A stretch of DNA of 64,000 bases from Aptenodytes patagonicus (taxonomy: Eukaryota; Chordata; Aves; Sphenisciformes; Spheniscidae), in assembly GCF_965638725.1 (NCBI RefSeq), contig NC_134951.1, forward strand, positions 104,865,811 through 104,929,810, written 5' to 3'. The first letter of the stretch is position 1. Each line of letters starts with the position of its first letter. A program made the position numbers and the translations under genes. Under the pieces are notes generated by a model. That model was not told the DNA's origin and searched no databases. It saw only the letters and a program-made list of their open reading frames with translations. Of the stretch, positions 52,231 to 63,365 are shown one piece after another.

Positions 52231-53997
52231 AGATTTCTGTGGTCCCATTATCTTTATCTATGTCTAGTCTTCATACTTCCCATTTCCTCACTGGACACCA
52301 TTAACTTGTGCCTAATTGCCATCTTCCACTTCACTCTCTCTTCTGTTGGTCCTTGTGTCCTGGTGAATTGCGGTTTCTTCTTCCTGCCTTTTCTGCCACT
52401 GCCTCTAGGTTTGATAGGTGTTAGAACTGGAAGTTATTGAAGAATGAAGATTTTCTGCTCTTGGCCCAGTCTCTAGTCTCATTTGGGTCAGGATCAATAA
52501 TTCAAAGAAAACTGGATGTTGTTCCAACAGCTCCAAACATTCACAGCTATCCATATGCAGCCTTGGGAAGGCAGGGAGCATGCCTACTGCCAGCAGAACC
52601 TTGGGAGATTTCATCTGTTAAACTTTGAGGTCAAAAATGAATATACACAAACTGAGGCTTTTGTCAAATCTCAGAGCTTTCCCATATTTAGGAAGATTCC
52701 GTAAAAATGGTAAATGGACGCCTGACAAATGATAAATGAACACCTGACACATGCCAAACTTTCCTTGCTCTAAATCAGGGAACAGTAGGGCTTTTTAAAA
52801 AAATAAATTAGTCACCACTATAGCGGTAATTTTTTTTCTTCAGCTCATTCTTGGTCACGGCTTAACTGTTTTTCTTAGAACTTAAACAAAAACCCTTCAG
52901 TGTGAGGCAGAGTTGCCATAAACTTCAGCTATAACAAGTGATCTTAATTAAATTGTGAGCAACTTCAAACAGACTTCTGAAGGCAGTATCAGGTAATCTT
53001 AGTAGGATGTGCAACCAAGGTCTTTTGTGAACAAAGGGATTTTTTTTTTCTATTTGTTCATGATAATGAAAATATTTTTTAAAAAAGTTTTAGCTTCCTT
53101 TCCTCTCTGATCCAGAATATAATTCCACTTTTCTCACCTTGTTGCTCTGCTTGATGCAGCAGGATGTCTCATCCTGGAGGACTGATGGGGAACTCAGTAA
53201 CTCTGTGGGTCTTTGTATTTCTGTTGTACTGTCTGAAATCGAAAATACCACGTGCCTGCTCCTCCCTGTTGCACTGTTTGTTTTATTCTGGCTCTATTAA
53301 GCAGTTGTACTGTGTTCTTATATTTCTTGTTCTTTCTTGGACTTCAGTGGGCTGGAAGGTGAAGGTCAGATTTTGAAGGTTTCCAATTATTTCTAGCTTT
53401 GCTTTCAGTTCTTCAGAAGACACTGTTCCCAGCTTAACTCAGTTGAGAGTTGCTCATGTTTTTCTGAACTTTTCTGGTATGATCTAATAAAACAAAAATT
53501 TGACTCAAGTTTGATATTGACTAAATAGAGGTTCTAGTTTAATTGGGGTTTGTTTCATCCTTTTGGGACTTCTTTGGTTGCTATTCTGGTATTTCTTTAG
53601 TAATTTTGTCAGGATGGGTGGTTTGAAGTTATTGGCAGGTTCCTTTTCATGTGAAAATTTTCAGGGTTCTAGGCACAATGTTACGTGATCTCTTCTGGTC
53701 AGAAGTAAAAAGTGAAGCAAAAATAATTCTCACAGTTTCAGATAGGTCTGGATGTCCAGCTCAAAGTAGAAGTGTAAATCTGACCAATTCCGTTTAGATG
53801 GTGGAAGGTGCATTTCTTTTGATCTTTCTTTTCTGGTTTTTAAAACACACCTGTATAATTAAGAACAGCACCACAAACACAAATGTTCCCTGTCATCCCG
53901 CAAAACAAACTGAGGAGGTTGTGGAACTACGTGTGTTTCTCAGTCAGCACTTTTACACAGACGTATGAGCCCAGATTTACAAAGGGCATATGTAGAC

Positions 53998-54255
53998 TCA
54001 GAGAATGATTTAATTTGGAAGGCTCATGGGAAAGTAATTCACAGTTCAGCTCCCTGCTCAAAGCAGGGCTAACATTAAAGCTGGATTCTGTAACTGATCT
54101 AGGCAATCTGTTCCAGTGATTAACCCCTCTTATTCTGGAACTTTCCGCCTCATCTCCATCTGGAATTTTCCTTGTTGCTACTTTGGGCTGTTGCCTCTTG
54201 TTCTTTTGTATTGCATCTCTGAGAATGCAGAGTACGTTGCCAATTTTTTCTTTAA
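53998..54255 (-). mobile_element. CR1 3' region fragment, antisense to SYT14
   Basis: Antisense CR1 landmarks appear in order: CAGCTCCCTGCTCAAAGCAG (about 54045-54066), AGGCAATCTGTTCCAGTGAT (54101-54120), TCTGGAATTTTCCTTGTTGC (54159-54178), GCCTCTTGTTCTTTTGTATT (54192-54211) and CTCTGAGAATGCAGAGTACG. Several small deletions remove the middle of the usual 3' part. It is old and inactive. Confidence 0.85.
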
Positions 54256-54639
54256 TCTCACTCCTTTTTACATAGTGAAAGATGTTGCCACACAGCATTA
54301 TATTCCTAAAGTGAAGTGACAAGATCTTGGCAAACGGAATTCATAAATCTGATAAATCTTCATAAACCTTAGAAAAAATTCAACCCCCAAGAATGGGATT
54401 TATGGTAGTGAGTAGAGGGACAATAGCAAAAATAGCAGGAAGAAAGGGATATGTGAATCCTAGCTTTCATCCAGATGAGTGCATCTATGTTCAATCCTGA
54501 AAGATGCACCTCTGTGTGGGGAGGCTGCAAAAAACACTCTGAGTGTTAAGGTGTCTGTTACCTCAAGGTCTCACTCTCCCTCTTTAGAATGCAGGTTTGA
54601 GACATAAACGTTATAGCCTCTTACATCAGTTATTAATGG

Positions 54640-54890
54640 ATCAGCACACTACTAATAAACCAATTAATGGATTAATTAACTAATAAACATACCACTATGA
54701 ATCACTTACAGTTCTATAACGCTTTACACCATTGTTAATTGCATGCAATTATTGAGTTCTATCACTTTATTCTTATAAATTGCACCCAAGTATTATTGAA
54801 TTATAGTTCTATAACCCTTCACTTTGACCTCCCACACCACTTATTAACAAATTTGCAATTCTGTCACTCTTTAACTTCTCACATCAAGTC
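54640..54890. repeat. Degenerate AT-rich tandem repeat, ~45-52 bp units
   Basis: A motif of the form TTCTATAAC(G/C)CTT-ACA recurs at 54712, 54757, 54807 and 54859 (spacing 45, 50 and 52 bp). Each copy is preceded by AATT/ATTA-rich spacer, and a partial copy (ATGAATCACTTACAG) lies just upstream. Further TTAATGGAT-type words (54640-54690) may be an older flank. It is probably a decayed minisatellite or the internal repeat of an unrecognised element. Confidence 0.5.
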
Positions 54891-55559
54891 TTTCAGATGT
54901 AGACCCAGTGGAGAGTCCAGTGGGTTGCCCAAGGGGCTTTTCTTTGACATCCTGGCAGCCTTGATTAATGAAGCAGGTCAGCTACATTATAGTCTGTGGG
55001 CATCTGCATTCCTTGTGTCAAAAAATCTGCCCTCTCTTGTTCTTGAACTGCTTTTATAACTTGTTCATTATTTCTTACATTTCTAGACTCTCTTTTTTGC
55101 TGCCCTTCTATATCCCTTTCTCTGCCCAGTCTCCTTTCAGATAAACAAGCTGCCCCTTAATTACTCTTTCCCAATTGGTCCAATTTGCTACATCCATTTC
55201 CAGATTTCTTATTTCTAAAACCATGTCCTAGGTAATCTTGGCCTTAAATGGTATTACTGATGTTGTTACTTAGGTACTGATGGACTTGCAAGATCCTACC
55301 CCTGCAAAAGATGCCCGATATTCCCTTTCAGTTTTCTGCTTAATAGCAATTGCATATTCTTTATTTTATATGCTTTCTAAGACATGTCAATCTACTTCAG
55401 CCTTTTTTCTTCTCCCTGGTTTTGATTAAGTATGCTTTATCTCTATTCCACTTAGCTCTTTCTTGGTTTATACACAAGTGGCACACGTACCAGGGCAAGG
55501 AGCATACCGTTATGTGCTTTTTCTCATTCTGTTTTTTTGCTCACACAGTATACTGCTTG

Positions 55560-55910
55560 TCAGGGAGCAGCGAGAGCTAACTGGTCGCTAAGGGAAGAGG
55601 AGCCAGGAGCTGAGCATAACAAGGCTGACAGGGACAACGGCCTCACCAGCAAGGGCTCAGTCCCTCCCCAGCAGCACTATCTCAGAGTTGGCCCTGAGTC
55701 CAGGTAGCCAAACCTCCATCCCCTTCCAGGAAGGGGGGATGCTCTTAGCTCCCTTCCAGTACTCTCTCTCAGATGTTCCATCAAAAATCATCAGCCTTGG
55801 CATCTGCTGATCATCTCCCCATTTTCTGCAGAGACCCTGTCTTGTTGGCGTCCAGTACTCTGGCAGAACCTCTTGCTCACAATGTCAGTCCTCCCTTAGA
55901 TTAGGACCAG
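55560..55910. other. GC-richer block of unknown origin in intron 2
   Basis: About 350 bp distinctly richer in G+C than the surrounding intron, with sharp edges. It starts near GTCAGGGAGCAGCGAGAGC and ends near CTTAGATTAGGACC, 235 bp before exon 3. No repeat family or coding frame is recognised. It could be a mobile-element fragment (for example LTR-derived) or an intronic regulatory element. Confidence 0.3.
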
Positions 55911-56143
55911 ATACTTTTCTGTTCTTTGAAAAGATGATTGGAAGAAAAAAACCCTGATGAAATTTAACAGTATTAAACATAAACTCAAATATAAATGGTG
56001 GTTTTTCAGTTATATCTTGCATATATGTTTGGAACTTTAGTAGTATTTATTAATGATCGATTCTGATAAATATTATAACTTTTACGAGTTAAACTTTTAC
56101 AAGACTTATTAAAATGTGTTTCTTTCTTTCTATTTTTTTTTAG

Positions 56144-56308
56144 TATCTCCTGAAGCAATTGGATTCCTGTCTGCTGTTGGGGTGTTCATTATTCTCATGT
56201 TGCTACTTTTCCTATATATTAATAAGAAGATGTGTTTTGAAAATGTTAGTGGTTTCCCAGATCTCGATTCAGGATACACTACAAGAAAGAATTCACAAGA
56301 TAAACTCT
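56144..56308 (+). CDS. SYT14: SYT14 coding exon 3 (transmembrane anchor)
   Basis: This exon supplies residues 21-75 of the membrane-anchored isoform. It completes Val21, then SPEA and a 21-residue hydrophobic segment (about residues 26-46, IGFLSAVGVFII...LYI). A cytosolic stop-transfer NKK and a juxtamembrane stretch containing FPDLDSGYTTRKNSQDKL follow. The acceptor is a long T-run ending TTTTAG, and the donor is T|GTAAGT at 56309, phase 1. Cysteine 51, just after the helix on the cytosolic side, is a plausible palmitoylation site, as in other synaptotagmins. The residue order matches known vertebrate SYT14 almost throughout. This exon and the alternative exon at 57581 appear to be mutually exclusive ways to begin the protein. 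Confidence 0.96.
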
Positions 56309-57580
56309 GTAAGTATCTGAAATACAAACTTAATTATAAGAATGTACATTTTTACAAGGATGTGTAGAAATACTCAAAATAAATACTTGACTCAAGTGAT
56401 GAAAACACACAATGTTGACTTTTCCCATCACTGTGCAGTATGTGGAAACGAAGAAACCTTTGTATTCACAAGCCACAGAAATTCAACAGCTATATAATCA
56501 AAGAGTTGACATTTACTTATGGGAAGATACTTCTCTTGCACTATGAGAGTACTCTTGAACATATTTTAAATGTTCCATAATTGTCTATAATTAAATCTTC
56601 TCAAGTAGATTTGTGAATGGGATTATTGGGTTTTCACTCAGCCTATTAAAATCCTTCAGCAACCTTTTGGAGAAGGTCTTGCATTTACTCAACTGGAAAA
56701 TAATTTTAAAGAAGTAAAACATTAGAAACTAAAGACATCTTATCTCTGACAAATTATTTCTATACTTTTTTAATAGAACAAGGTCTTTAAGGATAATGTG
56801 AAATGAAAAAAATTAGACCTTGAAAAATATGTTGAGGGTTGGTAAAATAACCCCTTTCTGCTTTTGGGCTGTGGAAGTTGAATGGGCTTTGTTAGCTGAT
56901 TTGAGAGGAGGAGACAGGCACCAGAGAATAGAATGGGAAATTTGAGAGGTTTTCTTCCCTTCTACCTCTAAAGGGTGCAGCTAAATTTTTATTTTCAATT
57001 TTCTTGGAGACAGAAAAAGTTCTCCCCCTGGAAATTAAGTCTGTCATCTTAACTTTCTTTTTGCTACAAAACAAGTGTTCATATTCTGAAATATCTTGCC
57101 TTTTGTAAAAGACAACAAATATTTTGGGGTGAAGAAGTCTCCATGATGTGTGTTTTTGTGCAGCTATTATGTTAAAAGCTTGTTTTAGTGTGATATTGAT
57201 GAAAGGATGTAATTTAAATGTGTCACAACTTCTTCTTTGCAGGTTAGAATAAAACCCCCATATTTCCACCTCACACAGTAGTCTTATTTTTGAAAAGAAT
57301 GAATTTTATTATGGCTAGTTGATGCTGCAGTTGATGAAAGACTATGGTTTTGCTGGTTGATTGTGGCTTCATTTCAAGATATTTACTTAGCTGCTTTCTT
57401 ATTATTTTCAATACATACTGGATGGAAAGAGCAAAGCTGCAACTTCCCCTGTTAAATGTATTGAGTGTGAGATAGCAAAAGCAAATAGCCCTGAATTTGA
57501 AGTTAGAGAAATGGAGTTAATCCATTTGTGAAACAGAGGACCTTTCTGTATTAAAAGGTGTTGCTGAATAGGTTGGACAA

Positions 57581-58541
57581 ATGGCATTTTTCAGAAACCT
57601 CCAGCAAAATCTGAGCCTTCCCTCTGTGTCTTCTCTGGTCGACACACTCAGCAGTGCTGTGGATGATCTGACCAGTGTTGTTGGAGAAGTCAGCTACAGT
57701 GTAGCTGATTCGGTAACAGAACAAGTAACAAGCATGATAAATGGCCTTCGTGCTGAAGATGAAAGCTCCAAAATACAGAATGATAAACCTGTGCAAGGGA
57801 GAGAGGAACATACAGCATCATTAACTCATTCTCAGGAAATTAATATGAAAGTGAAGAGAGGTATTGCAGAACATAAGGAGACTCATTATTCTAATTCATT
57901 AGAATTTGTAAAAAAAGATACAAGTCAAGATGGAGTATCTGACCATGTCGTGGACAAAAAACAGTGCCAGTTAAAAGGCAGAGATAGTAATAATCATTTA
58001 AATGATACAGAAGTACCTCAGGATTTGAAGAATGTAGGAGGACCTTTTAAAAGGGAAGCGGTAGGAGGAAATGAGTGTTTTGTAAATGATAAGTTCTTGA
58101 AGGATGGTAACCTGAAAAGTAATAAATTTACAATGGAGCAATCTATTGAGGAACAAGATAATTGCCTATGTGCAGTATCAGATAATTCTAAGAATCACTT
58201 GCATAGAAAAATCAAACCACGGTCACCTGGAGTTGATTTTAAGGATTCTGAAGAAGTGCATAGTATGAAGGTTCCCCAAGATTTAGAAACAAAACTTGTT
58301 GAAGTACAGAAGCAAAAGTTGTCAGACTCCAGCTTGAGGAAGACACACGATGACTGTCCCAGTTGCATTAATGAAATCAAAGAAAAGGAATCTGAAGCCT
58401 TTTTTGACAGAAAAGGAAGATCCGTATCAAATGATGAAGGCAATGTTTCAACTACAGTTGCAAAAGTGGGTAAAAAGAAAAACTCAAAGAAATCAGAAAA
58501 GAATTCAAGAGAGCTGTGTAATAAGACGACAGCAGGAAAAG
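57581..58541 (+). CDS. SYT14: Alternative long N-terminal coding exon of SYT14 (320 codons)
   Basis: The uninterrupted 320-codon frame starts at ATG 57581 (G at +4, C at -3) and ends at a phase-1 donor, AAAG|GTGAGG. It splices in frame to exon 4 (G + AC = Asp, giving ...TTAGKDNSYMSKDQ). An in-frame TAG at 57569 closes the frame upstream. None of the nearby acceptors restores frame from exon 3, so it should be an alternative first coding exon rather than a cassette. The protein opens with a hydrophobic/amphipathic helical block (residues 1-55, LSSAVDDLTSVVGEVSYSVA). A long Lys/Glu/Ser/Asp-rich, probably disordered region follows, with VPQDL at 145-149 and 231-235, then a basic tail (297-310). 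It has no transmembrane segment or signal peptide, so this isoform would be cytosolic. Function is unknown. A long open frame in a stop-rich intron argues strongly for real coding, but transcript proof is not visible here. Confidence 0.8.
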
Positions 58542-58760
58542 GTGAGGAGTCCATCAGCAAACTGTGTTCTTCAGCCTTTCCTGAAACTTATGATACTTCC
58601 TACTTTTTTCACCTAATTTACCCATTTAATAATAGTGTTTTCTGTGGATGAAAGTAGGTCTGTGTTGTCAGTGCTTCATTCTCTAATTATGTTGATGTTT
58701 CTTGGAAGTGAATTACTTTTCGAAGTATTACTTAAAGGAGCTGATTAATAAATGCCTTTC
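58542..58760 (+). other. SYT14: Possible retained-intron terminus of the alternative exon
   Basis: If the donor at 58542 is not used, the frame continues 36 codons to a stop at 58649-58651, giving a 356-residue product. An AATAAA lies about 96 bases later at 58747-58752, with T-rich sequence after it. This is compatible with intronic polyadenylation, but AATAAA is common by chance in such AT-rich DNA. Confidence 0.3.
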
Positions 58761-61332
58761 CTATGTTCTAACCTTTCTTTTTCTATATACAGTTTTTCTT
58801 ACCTTCTCTGCAGTGCCTTGTGTGGTTTCTGTTGAAAACTATGAATTAATTAATACTGGAAATTAACACTTGTTCTGTGAAAGTGGTTTTTATTTTGTGT
58901 ATTTTAAAAGCATTGCATAAAATGTGATAAGATGATAAAGAAAAAAAAACTTCTGTAACATTTACATTATAGTAGATCTTCAGAATGTATTTCTGGGATA
59001 TGTAAGATAGTAATTTCAAGACACAAAACTCAATGACAAGTGGCAATTAAGTGATTTTAAGTATAGAAAGAACTGAATGAGGCTTGTCTTAAAGTTGTAG
59101 TCTTACAAAGAAAACCTATGTATTGTTGATATGGATGCTGTGTGTGCCATCTTCAACATCCAATCTTAAACAATATGACAATGGGATTGCAATAATAGTT
59201 TGTGAGTAAGAAGTAAAACCTTGCATTTTTACACAATTGTTTTGCAGGCTGTGTAGTGAATTTTTAGAAAGCAACACAGGCTTTTCTGGAGATGCTGTTT
59301 CTGTAGAGAAATGAATGATTTCATAATAGAAATCAGTTGTTGGTTTTTTCAGTGTGTGTGTTTTCCCTTACCTGAAAATTTCAGTTATTCATTCTGTTAG
59401 TTTTTGTTTGTTTGTTTTAAATTTGATTTAGGAGGTGGTTTCCATGTTTGTATGATAAACTATGATCTTATCTGTTATTTCTTCATGTAATACAATATTT
59501 GTAAAGTATATTCTCTATCAAAAATGGCATTTTAAATCCCATAATAAGCAAATGAATAGCTTTCAATATGACCTATGTTAGCCAAATAAAGGGAAGTTTT
59601 TAATAAGAACATGAATTCTCTTAGGCAAGTTTCCAACTAACGTATAAAAATCAAAAGAGAAGTGGCAAGGAGTGGCGTAAAACCCTGAGGATTTTTTTTA
59701 ATATGCAGGAAGCTATTTTTTCCCAAGAAACTGAAACAGATTTGTATTGTTCATTTAAAAAATGTTTGCATGGATAGCTTGTGTTTTATCTTTAACAAGG
59801 TTTTTAAGTCCTCTGAAGAAGTCTTGTTTCATGAATTGTAATAATAGTATGCATCCTCATTTTTTTCTTTTATGCTAGGAACTGGAGAAAAAATATCTGG
59901 TGTCACTGAGAACTTCTGGATGCTTACAAACGTCAGTGTATTATTAGAGGCATAACTTTCAGCACTTCTTTCAAACATGTTGCTACCATATTTTATACTA
60001 TTCAATTCTTTATACTTTATGCAGACTGATTAATGAACCTAATTTCATATCTGTGAATACATCCCTTGTAATGATAAACGATGCATATAATACTGAAGTC
60101 TGGCACTATATGTGAGTCCTGGTATGCCCTGCTTTAATTATAGTTGTGGAAATCTGTAGAAGTTTCCTAGGTGGCAGGTTTCAACCTGTTAAGGGCCATA
60201 TGAGATACAAAATTTTACTCTTTGTACCAGCAAAGGAGGCTCCTTTTTCTGGGCAGCCTCTTGCAGTGAATCTGCTAGCCGGAATATATCTTGCTTGGTG
60301 TGATGTTCTCAATAAGTGATCAGTGAAATTGAACTTGCTTTACAGTCATCCATACAATGGGAAGAACCGTATCTGTCAGACTTTAATTAAAATTGATAGC
60401 CTAGAGTTGAAAGATCTAGTTGCTTGTTAGCAGTCTTTTAAGGCACCAGTTTTCCTACAAATACTAAGTTAAGATTATGTACACATTGCATGTAGAGTTG
60501 GTAGCACCATCTGCAGTTAAGGTTTCCTGATATTTTCCATTTCAAGACCTTATTTTCAGTTGCTTATAACTGTGTGCTGAATTTGAAATATTTGGGATGA
60601 AATTTGGCATGCTTTCCATCTGAGATTGTTTTTTTTAAGCTATAATTTAAAATCTTTAGCTGCTTCCAGGAATAGAGTATGGGAAAAACATGCTGGTTAT
60701 CTGTGCAAAATATAAGTAGATTTCACATCTGCTTCGCTAAGATGCTTTGTCACCTTTGTATATTGGAGTATGTACTTGAAATGTGGGAGAGCACTTTTCC
60801 CATTCAGAGATGCCCATGTTCTTCTATGAAAAAACGCCTAAGTTTGACCAAATTGCAAACTTTTGGAAACTTTGCCTTTGGAAAAGGCATAATAAACACT
60901 TCTTATTTGCTTGTTAAATTCACTGACCATCCTGTTTCGACTCATATGCTTCATTGTAGGGGTTGAAGAACAGAGCAGGTCTTATCCTGCTTTTGATACT
61001 TATGGTTGCTGAAGGACAGTGGAAGTTTGAACAGAAGAATTGGGAATAAACATGACTTATGTGAGGACAGAAACTTCCTGAACAAATGTGACATGATGCA
61101 AATGGTAGACTGGGATTTGAAGTAGGATGGGTGACGGCTGTGGAGAGAACTGATAATACTATGTGAAGGTGGAGAGACTATGGGTGAAAGACTAAGGTTA
61201 CATGAGTAGTTGGTTAGGTGCAAGTAAAGAGAATTTGGGATTAAATAGACAAAGAGAATAAAGAGGAAATACCCATAAGAGACCAAAACTGTGTGCTTGG
61301 GGCAGGAACCTGGAGTATGGAGACAGGAGCTT

Positions 61333-61660
61333 AGAATCATAGAATCATTGAGGTTGGAAAAGACCTCTAAGATCATCGAGTCCAACCATCGACCCAACAC
61401 CACCATGCCCACTAAACCATGTCCCCAAGTGCCTCATCGACACGTCTTTTAAATACCTCCAGGGATGGGGACTCCACCACTTCCCTGGGCAGCCTGTTCC
61501 AATGTTTCACCACTCTTTCAGTAAAGAAATTTTTCCTCACATCCAATCTAAACCTCCCCTGGCGCAACTTGAGGCCGTTTCCTCTTGTCCTATCGCTAGT
61601 TACTTGGGAGAAGAGACCGACACCCACCTCGCTACAACCTCCTTTCCGGTAGTTGTAGGA
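61333..61660 (-). mobile_element. CR1 LINE 3' end, antisense to SYT14
   Basis: This 5'-truncated CR1 lies on the minus strand. The + strand begins AGAATCATAGAATCATTGAG (the antisense 3' terminus) and continues through the standard antisense landmarks. An open minus-strand frame (61666-61412) encodes the ORF2 C-terminus, including [20 protein letters not shown]. This is homologous to the end of the copy at 24.2 kb but belongs to a clearly different subfamily (for example ending EALGDMV rather than GALSNLI). The 5' edge near 61660 is approximate. Confidence 0.95.
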
Positions 61661-63146
61661 ATCCAACTTAGGATAAGATTCTACTCGTATAAATGAAACT
61701 TTGCAAAAGATGTCTTACCTAAACTTGCAGCATTGTTTTTTCTGTATCAGTACCAGGGAATCACTTCTATGGGAAGTGATTTTACTCATCTACTCTAGAG
61801 GCTTACCTAAAACTGGGAAGGAAGGACCTGTGTAGTAGTAGGAAGAGGCAAACACTTGACTGTAAAAGAGGCCTAGATGGCTGGCATAGATCGAGTTACT
61901 TTAATTTAAATGGCTGAATTTTGGGTGAGCTGAATCCCTCCTTTAGTTGGAATACCCCGGCAGAGGAGTGAGACTGGCTGGGCATGAAGACAGAGACTAA
62001 TGGGAGCAGAAATGCAGAACTAGAGCTAGAACAGGGACTGGGAGGAGGGCATAAAAGCAGGGAGGGGAGAAGCGGTTGAGCATGGCTGGATAGCATGTTA
62101 GACAATATTCCCTTGCAGAATCAGGAGCTGAAAAAAAGCATTATGGGCATCTCAGAGCTCTGCCAGTAATGGAAATCCATTGGCAAATCATACACCATAG
62201 GCTTGCTCAGAGAGTAGTGGTAGTGCTTTATTGAGTTTACATGAACTCTTCTAATGCCTATTAGAGTTTGAGATCCACAGAACTTCTGCATGGCATGCTA
62301 AGTTCGGACAGAATCCATTTGAGGTTTGGAAAAGGGAGGGGGAAGCTTTCCTTTTACAGAAATAAAAATGCAGCTCAATCTTTCACTTCTGAGAGGAAGT
62401 CATACATGAGATGTAGTTGGAAAAAGTTGGCCACAGGAGTGGGCGTTACAGAGGAATTGATATAAAAGAATTAACTAGATAGTTTCTTCTGTGCAATTTT
62501 TGCTGTTGCCAGATGTCTGCAATGAGAATCTGCATTAAATTCAGTTATTGAACAACGGGCTGTTTATTACAAGTTAAATAAAATTGTGCATGCAAACATC
62601 TTTCACTAGCATTTTCCCATTTGTTATTGTGAGTTTAAGCACTACTGACATAAATATCCTAAGACGATTTTGTTGTAGGCTTTTCTTTGTAAATGAGTTT
62701 CATTTCTATGTTATACTGCATGCTCACAGCAAAAATCAGCTGGGAATGGAGGATCAGGAGCTGCCTTTTTGATATGTTAGGTATCCAAATGTAATGTTGC
62801 AGCAGTGTTGGATTTACTTTACATAAATTATTTTGAGCATTTTCTTACTTAATGAAGGGTTTCAAGAACTTCAGTGTGTGCTGCCTTACATAAATGAATC
62901 CATTTTCTGTTGAATAAGTTTTAGAATGGTTTTTTGGGGCTTAATGATCTTTCAGTTTTTCTAGAAAATAAAAATAGCTCTCACCAATTACAAAATCATA
63001 TAATACTTATAATTACAACAAGATGATATTATTATACAAAAATTTTAATTGAAATAGCTTAAATATCTTCAATGATAACCTCTTATGGTTATTTTCTTGT
63101 ATTCTATTTTGAGCTGTAGTCGATTTGCTTTATTTTATTCAAACAG

Positions 63147-63365
63147 ACAACTCTTATATGAGTAAAGACCAGCATGGTTCATCATCTGAGAGTGAAGATG
63201 AAGCACTGGGTAAATATCATGAGGCCTTGTCTAGAACCCAGAGTTCCAGGCTGCCAGTGGTGGATGGCAGACAGCAAAAAAACTATATGTGGGAAACCAG
63301 ACAAAAATATAGTCCCCTGTCTGCAGAATATGATGGATACAGTAGTGAAGCCTCAATAGATGAAG
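63147..63365 (+). CDS. SYT14: SYT14 coding exon 4 (acidic cytosolic linker)
   Basis: In the membrane isoform this exon completes Tyr76 and encodes residues 77-148, ending with the first base of a Gly codon. After the alternative exon it completes Asp instead. The encoded linker contains the Ser/Glu cluster SSSESEDEALGKYHEALSRT and the segments WETRQKYSPLSAEYDGY and SSEASIDE. These match vertebrate SYT14 closely. The acceptor is TTCAAACAG and the donor G|GTAAGA at 63366, phase 1. The acidic serines are likely casein-kinase-2-type phosphorylation sites (inference). The C2A and C2B domains are encoded by later exons outside the window, so the gene is truncated on the right by the window edge only. 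Confidence 0.96.

Larger units (their letters stand above)
41144..56143 (+). other. SYT14: SYT14 intron 2 (15.0 kb)
   Basis: The intron runs from GTAAGC at 41144 to the pyrimidine-rich acceptor ending TTTTTTTTAG at 56143. It is AT-rich, with small tandem duplications at 44481-44522 (21 bp x2), 50718-50774 and 52705-52748 (22 bp x2). It also holds antisense CR1 remnants at 52.1 and 54.0 kb, an AT-rich tandem repeat at 54.65 kb and a GC-richer block at 55.56 kb. No further coding exon is evident. Confidence 0.8.
56309..63146 (+). other. SYT14: SYT14 intron 3 (6.8 kb), hosts the alternative exon and an antisense CR1
   Basis: It is bounded by GTAAGT at 56309 and the acceptor TTTATTTTATTCAAACAG ending at 63146, phase 1. 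It contains the long alternative exon at 57581-58541 and an antisense CR1 at 61333-61660. The rest (58.75-61.33 and 61.66-63.1 kb) is AT-rich, and I see no other exon there. Confidence 0.8.

Noticed and set aside
58195..58560. 121-codon minus-strand frame opposite the alternative exon
   Set aside because: It is a shadow of the real + strand coding frame. Its Phe/Ser-rich composition is what antisense of Lys/Glu-rich coding produces.
60951..61412. 153-codon minus-strand frame next to the 61.3 kb CR1
   Set aside because: It has Ser/Leu/His-rich content from purine-rich + strand sequence, no family resemblance and no splice context.
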